A stretch of 64,000 nt of DNA. Source: Sphingomonas vulcanisoli. GTDB lineage: Bacteria > Pseudomonadota > Alphaproteobacteria > Sphingomonadales > Sphingomonadaceae. Made by a program: the position numbers and the translations under genes. Location: assembly GCF_011761305.1 (NCBI RefSeq), contig NZ_JAAOZC010000003.1:124001-188000 (forward strand). Reading direction: 5' to 3'. Within the stretch, counting starts at the first letter, position 1. Each line of letters opens with the position of its first letter. The notes beneath the pieces are model-generated. The model was not told where the DNA came from. It saw only the letters and a program-made list of their open reading frames with translations, and did not search any database. Shown in pieces: positions 55,294-63,859 of this stretch.

Positions 55294-55572
55294 GTGAAAG
55301 TTCTATGGACGCCGGAGGCCGAGCAGGATCGCACGGCGATCTGGGATTATCTTGAAGCTCGCGACCCCGACGCGGCGCGCCGGATAGACCGCTCGTTCAG
55401 CGATGCTGTTGCGGGCCTCGCTGACTTCCCCATGCTTGGACACGAGGGAAAAGTGTCCGGCACGCGCGAACTCACGCCGCATCCGCGCTATCGGCTTGTC
55501 TACGAGATTGTGAACGATACGGTGTGGATTCTCGTGCTGATCCACACCGCGCGCCAATGGCCCCCGCTGTGA
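55294..55572 (+). CDS. ParE/RelE-family toxin
   Basis: A 92-aa RelE-fold protein: VLWTPEAEQDRTAIWDYLEARDPDAA, LADFPMLGHEGKVSGTREL and the closing YRLVYEIVNDTVWILVLIHTARQWPP match the ParE branch (Y-R-L-V-Y strand and HxxRQWP end). ParE types poison gyrase and RelE types cut mRNA; ParE is favoured by the C-terminus. GTG 55294 start, coupled to the antitoxin. Confidence 0.88.
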   Translation: MKVLWTPEAEQDRTAIWDYLEARDPDAARRIDRSFSDAVAGLADFPMLGHEGKVSGTRELTPHPRYRLVYEIVNDTVWILVLIHTARQWPPL

Positions 55573-55614
55573 TCTTCCTGAAGAACAGAATGGTTGACTA
55601 AGGCCCTCCGTCGG

Positions 55615-56082
55615 TCAGCTCGCGAAAGCGAGTCTCCCGTCGCAATCATCATCGTTCGCGGGCACATTATGGGATTGGCGCCGACTGTCGCGCGGGCGGG
55701 AGGTGCCTCGCGCTCGGCGGGACTTCGGCCTTGAAGCTGCGCCGAGACGAACCCGAACAGCGCCGACGCGCAAAGCGGAAGATGCAGCGACAATGGCAGC
55801 TATCGCATCGAGATATGCGCTGATTTCGAACATGGCGGACCAGGCTGCAACGTCCGGGACGGTCATGCCGAAGAACCGCAAGCCATCGGCTCCTCCAAAC
55901 CACGCAAGAGCCGCAGCAAGGCCAAGCATGATGATCACCAACAGCACGTGACCTCTCGTGGCTCGGTTGAAGAATTTGGCTGGAACGTCGATCATTACCC
56001 GGTGCAGGAAGCGGCCGGTTGGCGTATCCGGGGCGATCACCAAGGTGACCCACAGCGCCAAGAACAATGCTATCGGCGTCAC
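55615..56082 (-). CDS. Small membrane protein, unknown
   Basis: A 155-aa frame from GTG 56082 (VTPIALFLALWVTLVIAP), with AGGGG about 7 nt upstream; the frame is open to ATG 56130. Three hydrophobic stretches are visible (residues 4-18, 45-62 and 75-102), then an Arg/Ser-rich basic tail. Codon use in the tail is less regular than elsewhere and GC is lower, so the 3' part may be unreliable. No family is recognised. Confidence 0.45.
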   Translation of the reverse strand: MTPIALFLALWVTLVIAPDTPTGRFLHRVMIDVPAKFFNRATRGHVLLVIIMLGLAAALAWFGGADGLRFFGMTVPDVAAWSAMFEISAYLDAIAAIVAASSALRVGAVRVRLGAASRPKSRRARGTSRPRDSRRQSHNVPANDDDCDGRLAFAS

Positions 56083-56293
56083 CCGACTACCCCTACCGTT
56101 TCGCCCCCAGCCTACATACCGCCGCCACACTTAGCCAGGGATGCCGTACCGCGATCTGACGGGGGGCCCATGTCGGCTTGATGGCTCAACGGAAAAGCCC
56201 ATCGCGGTCCTCCCGCCGCTGAGTTTGAACGGTTCGCCGCAGCACGGGATATGCTTGCTTGCGCGGTTGTCATCCGCGAGCTTCCGCCGCGTC

Positions 56294-57703
56294 ATGATAC
56301 GCCTGCTCCTGTCCGTCGCCCTGATCTCCGATGTCGCGGCGGCGCAGCGGGTTGCGCCTGACGATCTCGCCCAGCCGTCCTCGCCGCCGCCGATGCAGAC
56401 GGTGCAGACGATCGATCCCATGGCGCAGGGGCGGGCCGCTGCCGCGCGGGGGGATATGGCGGAGGCTTTGTCGCGGTATCTGCGTGTGCTCGCTGCACAT
56501 CCCGATGACGTGGCGGCGCTGATCGGGGCAGGGCAGGCGGCGCTGGCGGTGGGGGATTTCAACGCGGCCAACGGCTTTTTCGCGCGCGCGGATTCGCTTT
56601 CGCCCAACAATGGCGCGGTGAAGGCGGGGCTGGGATCGGTGCTTGTCGCGCAGGGCAATTCGCGCGATTCGCTGCGCTATTTCAAGGCTGCGATCGCGGC
56701 GGGTATGCCCGAGGCGCGGATCGCCGCCGATCGCGGGCTGGCCTATGATCTGCGCGGATCGCCGCATAGCGCGCAGGCGGATTATCGCCTCGCGCTCAGC
56801 ATCAAGCCCGGCGATCCGATGATCCTGCGTCGCCTCGCGCTCAGCCAGGCGATCGCGGGCGAGCAGGGCGCGGCGCTGGCGACACTCGATCCCCTGCTGC
56901 GGCGGCAGGATGTCGCGGCGTGGCGGACGCGGATGTTCGTGCGCGCGCTGGCGGGGGATATTGCGGGCGCGGAGAGCGATGCGCCGCTGGTGCTGCCGCC
57001 CAATCAGGTCGCGGCGCTCAAGCCCTATCTGGAGCGGCTGCAGGGGCTTAAGCCTGCCGACAAGGCGGCGGCGGTGTTCCTCGGCCGCTTCCCGCCGCCG
57101 GGTCAGGTGGCGGTCAAGGCGCCGCCGCCGGTGCGGATCGCCGCGGCGCCCGCGCCCTCCGCGCCCGCGCTGGTCGTATCGCCCCCCGCTCCCCCGCCGA
57201 CGCCGGCGGCGACCGTGGACACAGGCACCGTCGCGCCGCCGCCCGCCCGCAAATTGACCCGTGCCGAGGCGGCCAAGGCGGCGCGCGAGGCGAAGCTCGC
57301 GGCTGTCGAGGCCGAGCCGCCGCACAAGCTCACCCGCGCCGAGAAGCTCAAACAAGCGCGCGAAGAGAAACTCGCCGATGCCAGGGCGGCCAAGGACAAG
57401 AAGGCGGCGGAGGCCAAGAGCGCCGCCAAGAAAAATCCCGAGCGCGTCTGGGTGCAGATCGCGGGCGGCGCGAACAAGCGCGATCTGCCCAAGGCGTGGG
57501 CGAAGCTAAAGGGCGAATATGGCGCAGCGCTGGCGGGGCGGACGCCGTATACGATGCACTATCGCTATACGAACCGGCTGATGATCGGCCCCTTCGCAGG
57601 CAGTTCGGCGGCGCAGGCGTGGATCAAGGAACAGCGCGCCAAGGGCCACAGTTCGTTTCAGGTGACGACGCCGTCGGGTACTCCGGTCGAGCCGGTTGAT
57701 TGA
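56294..57703 (+). CDS. TPR and SPOR domain protein
   Basis: The 469-aa protein begins with a signal peptide (MIRLLLSVALISDVAAAQ). Residues ~45-290 are TPR repeats (AAARGDMAEALSRYLRVLAA, IGAGQAALAVGDFNAANGFF, RGSPHSAQADYRLALSIKP). A Pro/Ala then Lys/Ala/Glu-rich linker leads to a C-terminal SPOR domain (VWVQIAGGANKRDLPKAWAKL, MIGPFAGSSAAQAWI), which binds denuded septal peptidoglycan. A periplasmic protein recruited to division sites is likely. Start ATG 56294; the longer frame to 56141 has no signal. Confidence 0.85.
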   Translation: MIRLLLSVALISDVAAAQRVAPDDLAQPSSPPPMQTVQTIDPMAQGRAAAARGDMAEALSRYLRVLAAHPDDVAALIGAGQAALAVGDFNAANGFFARADSLSPNNGAVKAGLGSVLVAQGNSRDSLRYFKAAIAAGMPEARIAADRGLAYDLRGSPHSAQADYRLALSIKPGDPMILRRLALSQAIAGEQGAALATLDPLLRRQDVAAWRTRMFVRALAGDIAGAESDAPLVLPPNQVAALKPYLERLQGLKPADKAAAVFLGRFPPPGQVAVKAPPPVRIAAAPAPSAPALVVSPPAPPPTPAATVDTGTVAPPPARKLTRAEAAKAAREAKLAAVEAEPPHKLTRAEKLKQAREEKLADARAAKDKKAAEAKSAAKKNPERVWVQIAGGANKRDLPKAWAKLKGEYGAALAGRTPYTMHYRYTNRLMIGPFAGSSAAQAWIKEQRAKGHSSFQVTTPSGTPVEPVD

Positions 57704-57758
57704 TGGCCGTTCCAGCTTTGCTGAACCGGCGCCATCCGCGTGAGCGGATCGAGCAACC

Positions 57759-58907
57759 ATGAATCCCTATGCCAGCGATCCGGCGGCGAGCCGGGGGCGG
57801 CGCTATGCTTCGTCGCCTAGCGCGACGCGCGATGCTTTCCAGCGCGACCGCGATCGCATCATCCATTCGATCGCCTTCCGCCGCCTGCGCCACAAGACGC
57901 AGGTGTTCGTCGCGCCCGATGGCGATCATTTCCGCGTGCGGCTGACGCACAGCCTGGAGGTGGCGCAGATCGCACGGACGATCGCACGCGCGCTGGGGCT
58001 GAACGAGGATCTCACCGAGGCGCTGGCGCTGGCGCATGATATCGGCCATCCGCCCTTCGGCCATGCTGGCGAGGCCGCGCTCAAGGCGGCGATGGCGGCG
58101 GCGGGCGGCTTCGACCATAACGCGCAGACGCTGCGCACTTTGACCTTGATCGAGCGCGCCTATCCCGATCATCCCGGCCTCAACCTGACGTGGGAGATGC
58201 TGGAGGGGCTGGCCAAGCATAACGGCCCGGTCGCCGCGCCGCCTTGGGCATTGGCCGAGGTGGATTCGGATTGGCCGCTGGAGCTGGGCACGCAGCCGAG
58301 CCTGGAGGCGCAGGTGGCGGCGCTGGCCGACGATATCGCTTATGACAATCACGATATCGACGATGGCCTGCGCGCCGGGCTGCTCGATTGGGAGGCGGTG
58401 CTGGCCGAGCCATTCGTCGCGGAGAGCTGGCGGCAGGTACGCGCGCGCTGGCCCGAGGCAAAGCCGCAGACGCTGCTGGGCGAACTGATCCGCACCGGGA
58501 TCGGGTGGATGGTCGAGGATTTGCTGGCCGAGAGCCGGCGGCGGATCGCGGCGGCGGGGGTGGCTTCGGTCGCTGAGGTGCGCGGGGCGCCCGGGCCGCT
58601 GATCGGCTTCTCGCCCGCGCTCGCCGAGGCGGAGCGCGCGCTCAAGCGCTTCATGTACGCCAATCTCTATCATCATCCCCAGCAGGTGGCGGTGGCCGAG
58701 CAGGCACGGCAGATCGTCGCCGGGCTGGCCGAGGCCTATATCGCCGACCCGGCCCTGCTGCCCGCCTGGTGGCTGGAAGACCTGCCCGCCGAAGAGCCCG
58801 CGCGCACGCGGCACATCGGCGACTTTATCGCGGGCATGACCGATCGCTTCGCGATTGCCCGCTATCGGGAATTTGTCGGGCCGGTGGAGATGCTGGAGGG
58901 GATTTGA
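57759..58907 (+). CDS. Deoxyguanosinetriphosphate triphosphohydrolase-like protein
   Basis: HD-domain dNTPase (dgt type 2). RDRDRIIHSIAFRRLRHKTQVF, RLTHSLEVAQIARTIAR and ALAHDIGHPPFGHAGE carry the metal-binding H...HD...D residues, and DNHDIDDGLRAGLL is the conserved third block. It should split dNTPs into nucleosides and triphosphate. Length is 382 aa. The order dgt-like, then argS, SPOR protein and nagZ is common in alphaproteobacteria; here several small genes intervene. Confidence 0.94.
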   Translation: MNPYASDPAASRGRRYASSPSATRDAFQRDRDRIIHSIAFRRLRHKTQVFVAPDGDHFRVRLTHSLEVAQIARTIARALGLNEDLTEALALAHDIGHPPFGHAGEAALKAAMAAAGGFDHNAQTLRTLTLIERAYPDHPGLNLTWEMLEGLAKHNGPVAAPPWALAEVDSDWPLELGTQPSLEAQVAALADDIAYDNHDIDDGLRAGLLDWEAVLAEPFVAESWRQVRARWPEAKPQTLLGELIRTGIGWMVEDLLAESRRRIAAAGVASVAEVRGAPGPLIGFSPALAEAERALKRFMYANLYHHPQQVAVAEQARQIVAGLAEAYIADPALLPAWWLEDLPAEEPARTRHIGDFIAGMTDRFAIARYREFVGPVEMLEGI

Positions 58908-58918
58908 GATTACTTACT

Positions 58919-59034
58919 TCTCCCCTGCAAGGGGAGGTGGCGTGCGAAGCGCGACGGAGGGGTGTCACCCTATCGATAGCGGATACCCCTCCACCATCGC
59001 TTCGCGATGGTCCCCCTCCCCTTGCAGGGGAGGA
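58919..59034. repeat. Palindromic repeat family A, copy A6
   Basis: TCTCCCCTGCAAGGGGAGG and CCCTCCCCTTGCAGGGGAGG ends, inner ATCGCTTCGCGAT hairpin. It lies between convergent genes. Confidence 0.9.
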
Positions 59035-59039
59035 TATAA

Positions 59040-59540
59040 TCACACCACCCCGCTCGCCAGGATCCGCTTCGCCCGCAGATACATCTCAACCCGCGTCGCA
59101 CTGACCAGGCCGGTGGCGAGGGCCATGAGGATGCCGGTGATCTTGAGCATGTTGACGCCGTAAGCGGCGGCCTCATAGCGCAGGCCCTGCCGCGCGATGA
59201 TCAGCAGCACGAAGAACAGCAGGGCCGCGGGCGAGACGGTCTGGTTGAGCGTGCCGGTGGCGGGATCAACGTGGATGTGCATCAGCTTGCCGCGTCGCCA
59301 GCCGAGCAACGCGCCGACCGCGGCCGCTGCCGCCAGCCACAGCCAGCCCAGCGCGTCACGCGGCGGAGATTCGAAGGTGGAGAAGACGAGGACCGCCGCC
59401 AAGAGCGCCGGCACGATCCACAAGGTGTTGAGATTGAGCCGCTGCGCCCGCCCGATGCGGCGGAAGCGCAGCACCATCACCAGCCCGATGACGATGGCGG
59501 TGATGATATAGCTGATCGTCTGCGATTGCTGCGCGTGCAT
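59040..59540 (-). CDS. CcdC-like (DUF1453) membrane protein
   Basis: A 166-aa protein with four to five hydrophobic segments. IGLVMVLRFRRIGRAQRLN near residue 18, LGWRRGKLMHIHVDPATGTL in the middle and LRAKRIL at the end fit the DUF1453/CcdC family. Its role is not established in Gram-negative bacteria. ATG 59540 has GGGGTGGGCC upstream, a modest ribosome site. It lies upstream of no obvious operon partner; the Crp/Fnr gene on the same strand starts 60 nt before it in transcription order. Confidence 0.75.
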   Translation of the reverse strand: MHAQQSQTISYIITAIVIGLVMVLRFRRIGRAQRLNLNTLWIVPALLAAVLVFSTFESPPRDALGWLWLAAAAAVGALLGWRRGKLMHIHVDPATGTLNQTVSPAALLFFVLLIIARQGLRYEAAAYGVNMLKITGILMALATGLVSATRVEMYLRAKRILASGVV

Positions 59541-59600
59541 GGCCCACCCCTTAGTGTGTTACTTACCTAAGGCGGTTATCACGGTTTGTCCAGAGAGCGG

Positions 59601-60338
59601 CTAGCGCGGTTCGTCGAGAAGCAGGAAAGCGGTCGAGAATTCGGCGATGGCGGCGAGCCTGTCCCAGTCCTGCACTTCCGCCATGCGGTTGCGGAAGACG
59701 GCCACCCCTTCGCTGCGGAGCGTGCTCAGCACGCGGTTGACGTGGATCGGCGTCAATCCCACCGCATCGGCGATCAGCTCCTGCGTGGCATCGAAACGGA
59801 AGGCGGTGCGCGTGCCGATTCCCGCCATTTCGCTGCGCAGCCCCATCTCGCACAGCAGATGCGCGATACGGGCGCGCGCGTCCTTGCGGCCGATATTGGC
59901 GACCCATTTGGACAGGATGGAGGCGTCGGTCGTCGTGTCGCGCCAGAAAGCGAGGGCGAGCGCCGGATAGCGCCGGGCAAGTTCGCGCAGATCGGCATGG
60001 GCGATCTGGAGCAACGTCGCGCCCGAAAGCGCGGTGAGGCCCCAGCCGGTGACCGGCGCGACCACCGAATGGAGATCGCACATGTCGCCCGGAAGATAGA
60101 ATGCGGTGATCTGGCGGCTGCCGTCCTTCATTTGATCGAAGCGGCCGAGCAGACCGGCGACCGTCAGGCAGGCATGCTCGATCCGTTGCCCGGGGAGGAC
60201 CACATCCCGCCGTGCCGCGAATTCGATCAGCTGGCCCTTCAGGCCACGGATCGCCGCCTGCTCTTCAGGGCCGAGAGCCGAACGTAGCAGCAGCCGACGG
60301 AGAAAGGCGTCCATCGCCGTTTGGGCAGTGCCCAGCAT
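59601..60338 (-). CDS. Crp/Fnr-family transcriptional regulator
   Basis: A 245-aa protein with an N-terminal cyclic-nucleotide-type barrel (RDVVLPGQRIEHACLTVAG, ITAFYLPGDMCDLHS, LLQIAHADLREL) and a C-terminal helix-turn-helix (FDATQELIADAVGLTPIHVNRVLSTLRSEG). No cysteine set for an iron-sulfur cluster is present, so it is not a classical Fnr. This subfamily is numerous in sphingomonads. Targets are unknown. Confidence 0.88.
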   Translation of the reverse strand: MLGTAQTAMDAFLRRLLLRSALGPEEQAAIRGLKGQLIEFAARRDVVLPGQRIEHACLTVAGLLGRFDQMKDGSRQITAFYLPGDMCDLHSVVAPVTGWGLTALSGATLLQIAHADLRELARRYPALALAFWRDTTTDASILSKWVANIGRKDARARIAHLLCEMGLRSEMAGIGTRTAFRFDATQELIADAVGLTPIHVNRVLSTLRSEGVAVFRNRMAEVQDWDRLAAIAEFSTAFLLLDEPR

Positions 60339-60430
60339 CTTTTATGTTCCTGGGATAGAGCGGGATGCATGAAGCCTCCGCTCGACATGGGACCGGCAGC
60401 AAGCTCCATAGCATAAATCAAGCTTGCACG

Positions 60431-60685
60431 CTAATGCGCGAGGCGCATGCCTTCGATCTCGATCACCTCGCCAAACGGGATTACCGCCAGCACCTTGCCC
60501 CGATCGTCCGTCACCTCGACGCGGTGGTCGAGCTTGATGAGCCTTCCCTCGACGACGCTGTCGGCGATCAACGCCCGCACTGCTTCGATCGCACAGGCCT
60601 TCGCAGCCGGGAGATCGGGCAGCTCGATGCCCTCCTCATCGGCCACGACCACGTCGTTGTAGAGATTGAGATGATAGTGTTTCAC
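60431..60685 (-). CDS. DUF6894-type small protein
   Basis: About 84 aa: VKHYHLNLYNDVVVADEEGIELPDL has the Y-x-F/L-H/N-L-x-N-D start of DUF6894 proteins, followed by a helix (AAKACAIEAVRALIADSV) and a closing strand pair with VTDDRGKVLAVIPFGEVIEI. GTG 60685 gives the family-like start; TTG 60700 adds five residues. No strong ribosome site was seen. Such genes are common near regulators in sphingomonads and have no known function. Confidence 0.7.
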   Translation of the reverse strand: MKHYHLNLYNDVVVADEEGIELPDLPAAKACAIEAVRALIADSVVEGRLIKLDHRVEVTDDRGKVLAVIPFGEVIEIEGMRLAH

Positions 60686-60746
60686 GGACAGTAGAACCAA
60701 ATATAATTGGCCGTCGTTCCTATCGTTCCGGCGTCGTCTCGAAGAA

Positions 60747-60776
60747 TAGGCCCCCGCCGGGAAAACGGCGGGGGCG
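60747..60776 (-). terminator. Possible terminator after the secreted Pro-rich protein gene
   Basis: CCCCCGCCG and CGGCGGGGG form a 9-bp perfect stem with a 6-nt loop just after the stop at 60782. The following CCTATTCTT is a weak T tract. Confidence 0.6.
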
Positions 60777-60781
60777 GGGGC

Positions 60782-61168
60782 TTACCAGCCGTTGTGGCGC
60801 ATCCAGCGAATCTGGCCACTCAGCCAATCGAGCCGGTCCTGGACCTGGGCACGCTGATCGGGGGTCAGGCGGCCGTCATCCTGCCAATGCATGCGGCGGA
60901 TCCAGCTGCGGATATTGTTGAGTTCGCGGTTGGCGCGCGCGGCTTCGCGGCGGCTGAGGCTGCCGTCGGCAGCGCCACGGCTGATCCGATCCTGCAGGAA
61001 ATCGATGCGCGCGCGGGGGCTCTCCGGCGCGCCGCGCCAGAAGGCGTCACGGTCCCAGGCGTGCGGAGCATAAGCTGCGCCCGGCGGGGGCGGGGGCGGC
61101 GCATATTGCGCCGAGGCGGCACCGGCCAGCATCAGCGCGGCGGTGGCGGTGAGAATGATCTTCTTCAT
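60782..61168 (-). CDS. Small secreted protein, Pro-rich then Arg-rich helical
   Basis: A 128-aa protein with signal MKKIILTATAALMLAGAASA and a very good ribosome site (AGGAGG, 6 nt spacing), which decides against the longer frame. After YAPPPPPPG comes a helical region with repeated Arg and Asp (RIDFLQDRISRGAADGSLSR, EAARANRELNNIRSWIRRMH, LTPDQRAQVQDRLDWLSGQI). The pattern, with DGSLSRxEA and DGRLTPDQ calcium-loop-like turns, recalls EF-hand-like or RcnB-type periplasmic proteins, without a firm match. Confidence 0.8.
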   Translation of the reverse strand: MKKIILTATAALMLAGAASAQYAPPPPPPGAAYAPHAWDRDAFWRGAPESPRARIDFLQDRISRGAADGSLSRREAARANRELNNIRSWIRRMHWQDDGRLTPDQRAQVQDRLDWLSGQIRWMRHNGW

Positions 61169-61338
61169 GAGCTTCCTCCTGAAACAATCGCTCGACCTAT
61201 CGACGGCCGAGGCGGGCATCTCTGGCGCGCGGGCACTGAATGCGTTTCGAACGGGGTAAGCAGCTTTCGTTCAGCAAGACGCGCGGCGGACATGACGCGC
61301 GCGCCGCAATTCGCTAGAGGCGCGCGTCTCTCTCGCTG

Positions 61339-63069
61339 TTGGAACCGCATTTGCCCACGCTTCATGCCCGTTTTGCCGCTGATCTCGATGCCGTGCTGGA
61401 TGTGCTTGTCCAGGAAGGCGCGCTGCCGGGCGGGCTGGAGCGCCGCGCGATCACGGTCGAGCCGCCGCGCGATGCCGCGCATGGCGATCTGGCGACAAAC
61501 GCGGCGATGGTGCTCGCCAAGCCGGCGGGGACCAATCCGCGCGCTCTGGCGGCGCTGATCGCACCCAGGCTGCAGGCGTTCGATCATGTCGTCAGCGTCG
61601 ATGTGGCGGGACCGGGCTTCCTCAATGTCCGGCTGACGGAAGCGACCTGGGCGGACGAGCTGGCCACGATCCTGGCGGAGGGCAGCGATTATGGCCGGGC
61701 GGAGCTGGGGCAGGGCGCCACCGTCAACGTCGAATATGTCTCCGCCAATCCTACGGGTCCGATGCACATGGGGCATTGCCGGGGCGCGGTGGTGGGCGAT
61801 GCGCTGGCGGGGCTGCTGGAATATGCGGGCTATACCGTCATCCGCGAATATTATGTCAACGATGCGGGGGCGCAGGTGCAGACGCTCGCGCGATCGGCAT
61901 GGCTGCGGTACAAGGAAGCGCTCGGCGAGACGATAACGATCCCAGAAGGCCTGTATCCGGGCGATTATCTGGTGCCGGTGGGGCAGGCGCTCGCCGCCGA
62001 TTTCGGCGACCAATATGCGCGAGCGCCCGAAAGCGAATGGCTCGACCTGTTTCGGGAGAAGACGGTCGCGCTGATGATGGATCGCATCCGCGACGATCTG
62101 GCGCTGCTCGGCATCCGGCACGAGGTGTTCGCCTCGGAGGCTGCGGTTCAGAAGACGGGCCGGGTCGATGCTGCGTTCGATCGGCTGCGGCGCGAGGGCC
62201 TGATCTACGAGGGTATGCTCGAGCCGCCCAAAGGCGAGCTTCCCGACGATTGGGAGCCGACCGAGATGACGCTGTTCCGCTCGACTCAGTTCGGCGATGA
62301 TCAGGATCGGCCGGTGCGCAAATCGGATGGCGGGCTAACCTATTTCGGCACCGATCTCGCGTACCATGTCCAGAAGGCCGAGAAAGCCGATCAGATGATC
62401 GACATCTGGGGCGCGGACCATGCCGGCACGGTCAAGCGCATCCAGGCGGCGGTGCAGGCGCTTACGGCCAAGCCGTTCGACGTCAAGCTCGTCCAGATGG
62501 TGCGGCTGCTGCGCGGTGGCGAGCCGGTGAAGATGTCCAAGCGCTCTGGCTCGTTCGTGACGCTCGCCGATGTCGTGCAGGAGGTCGGCAAGGATGTCGT
62601 GCGCTTCACGATGCTGACCCGGCGGGCTGACGCGCAGATGGATTTCGATTTCGCCAAGGTGGTGGAGGCGTCGAAGGACAACCCGGTCTTCTACGTTCAG
62701 TATGCGCACGCCCGGATCGCATCGCTGCATCGGCGCGCGGTGGAGGCGGGGATCGTGCTGCCCGAGGCGGACCTCGGCCTGCTCGACGGGGCCGAGCTGG
62801 AACTGGTCAAGCTGGCCGCGCAATTCCCGCGCATCATCGAGGCGGCGGCGAGCGCGCACGAGCCGCACCGCATCGCTTTCTATCTCTACGATCTCGCCGC
62901 CGCATTCCATGCTTTGTGGAACCAGGGCAATGACGATCCCGCCCGCCGCTTTTTGTTGGCGGACAACCCCGCCAGGACCGCGGCGCGGCTGGCGTTGGCC
63001 GATGGGATCGGGCAGGTTGTGAAGAACGGCCTGGGCGTGATGGGCGTCGCGGCCGCCACGGAGATGTGA
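61339..63069 (+). CDS. argS: Arginyl-tRNA synthetase
   Basis: Class I synthetase charging tRNA-Arg. VNVEYVSANPTGPMHMGHCRGAV has the HIGH-type motif (HMGH), IREYYVNDAGAQVQTLA follows, and VKMSKRSGSFVTL is the KMSKS loop. The C-terminal DALR anticodon-binding domain ends at EM. Length is 576 aa. The start seems to be TTG 61339, or TTG 61351 (LPTLHARFAADL); no ATG fits, and the ribosome site is weak, so the exact start is uncertain. Confidence 0.95.
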   Translation: MEPHLPTLHARFAADLDAVLDVLVQEGALPGGLERRAITVEPPRDAAHGDLATNAAMVLAKPAGTNPRALAALIAPRLQAFDHVVSVDVAGPGFLNVRLTEATWADELATILAEGSDYGRAELGQGATVNVEYVSANPTGPMHMGHCRGAVVGDALAGLLEYAGYTVIREYYVNDAGAQVQTLARSAWLRYKEALGETITIPEGLYPGDYLVPVGQALAADFGDQYARAPESEWLDLFREKTVALMMDRIRDDLALLGIRHEVFASEAAVQKTGRVDAAFDRLRREGLIYEGMLEPPKGELPDDWEPTEMTLFRSTQFGDDQDRPVRKSDGGLTYFGTDLAYHVQKAEKADQMIDIWGADHAGTVKRIQAAVQALTAKPFDVKLVQMVRLLRGGEPVKMSKRSGSFVTLADVVQEVGKDVVRFTMLTRRADAQMDFDFAKVVEASKDNPVFYVQYAHARIASLHRRAVEAGIVLPEADLGLLDGAELELVKLAAQFPRIIEAAASAHEPHRIAFYLYDLAAAFHALWNQGNDDPARRFLLADNPARTAARLALADGIGQVVKNGLGVMGVAAATEM

Positions 63070-63076
63070 GCGAGCG

Positions 63077-63859
63077 ATGGTGGAGATCCGGCGCGGCCCT
63101 TTACCCGGATTAGGCGGTGAGGCTTCGGGTTCGGAGCGGCTGCCGTGGCTGGAGCCGGTCGAAGACGAAGATGCCGGCCGCTATCCCGATCCCGGTGGTT
63201 ATGGCGGCGTGATCGTCACGGTGATCGCGGTGCTGATCGGGATAACGATGATCACCGCAGCGGTGGTCTGGTTCCGCCATCACCGCGCCGCCACTGCCGA
63301 TATCGGCGGCGTGATCCATGCAATGCCGGGGCCGTATAAGGTCAAGCCGCCCGAAAGCGGCGGCCTCAAGACCGATCAGGTCGGCGAGGTCGCCGCCGGT
63401 ACCGGCGCTGGCGAGGAAATCAACGGCGTGCTCGATCTCAACGCCGTGCCCGAAGAGCCGATCATTCGGCGCGGCAAGCCGGTGCAGGCACCACAGGCCG
63501 CTGCGCCGGCACCCGCCGCGCCGCCCGTAGCCCCCTTGCCACGGACGGTCGACGCGCCGCCGCTGCCGGCCCCTGTCCCGGTTGCGGCCAAACCCGAGGC
63601 GCCTGCGATTCCGCCGCCGCCCACCGGCGGCGGGGCGATCCAGCTCGGCGCTTTCTCCTCCGAGGCCAAGGCCAAGGCGGCATGGAAGGGGCTATCGACG
63701 CGCTTTGCCTTCCTCCACGACATGACGATGGCGGTGCAGCCGGTGACCTCGGGCGACGCCACGCTCTACCGCTTGCGCGCGAGCGGCGGTGATGTACCGG
63801 GCAAGCTTTGCGCGCGGCTCAAGATCGCGGGCGAGACCTGCGCGGTGGTCGGCGACTGA
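63077..63859 (+). CDS. SPOR-domain membrane protein
   Basis: A 260-aa bitopic protein. A cytoplasmic start (~43 residues), a helix (GVIVTVIAVLIGITMITAAVVW), a long Pro/Ala-rich periplasmic linker, and a C-terminal SPOR domain (AIQLGAFSSEAKAKAAWKGL, LYRLRASGGDVPGKLCARL, with two cysteines that could form a disulfide). It probably binds septal peptidoglycan. It lies 7 nt after argS and overlaps nagZ by 1 nt, the usual alphaproteobacterial order. Confidence 0.88.
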   Translation: MVEIRRGPLPGLGGEASGSERLPWLEPVEDEDAGRYPDPGGYGGVIVTVIAVLIGITMITAAVVWFRHHRAATADIGGVIHAMPGPYKVKPPESGGLKTDQVGEVAAGTGAGEEINGVLDLNAVPEEPIIRRGKPVQAPQAAAPAPAAPPVAPLPRTVDAPPLPAPVPVAAKPEAPAIPPPPTGGGAIQLGAFSSEAKAKAAWKGLSTRFAFLHDMTMAVQPVTSGDATLYRLRASGGDVPGKLCARLKIAGETCAVVGD

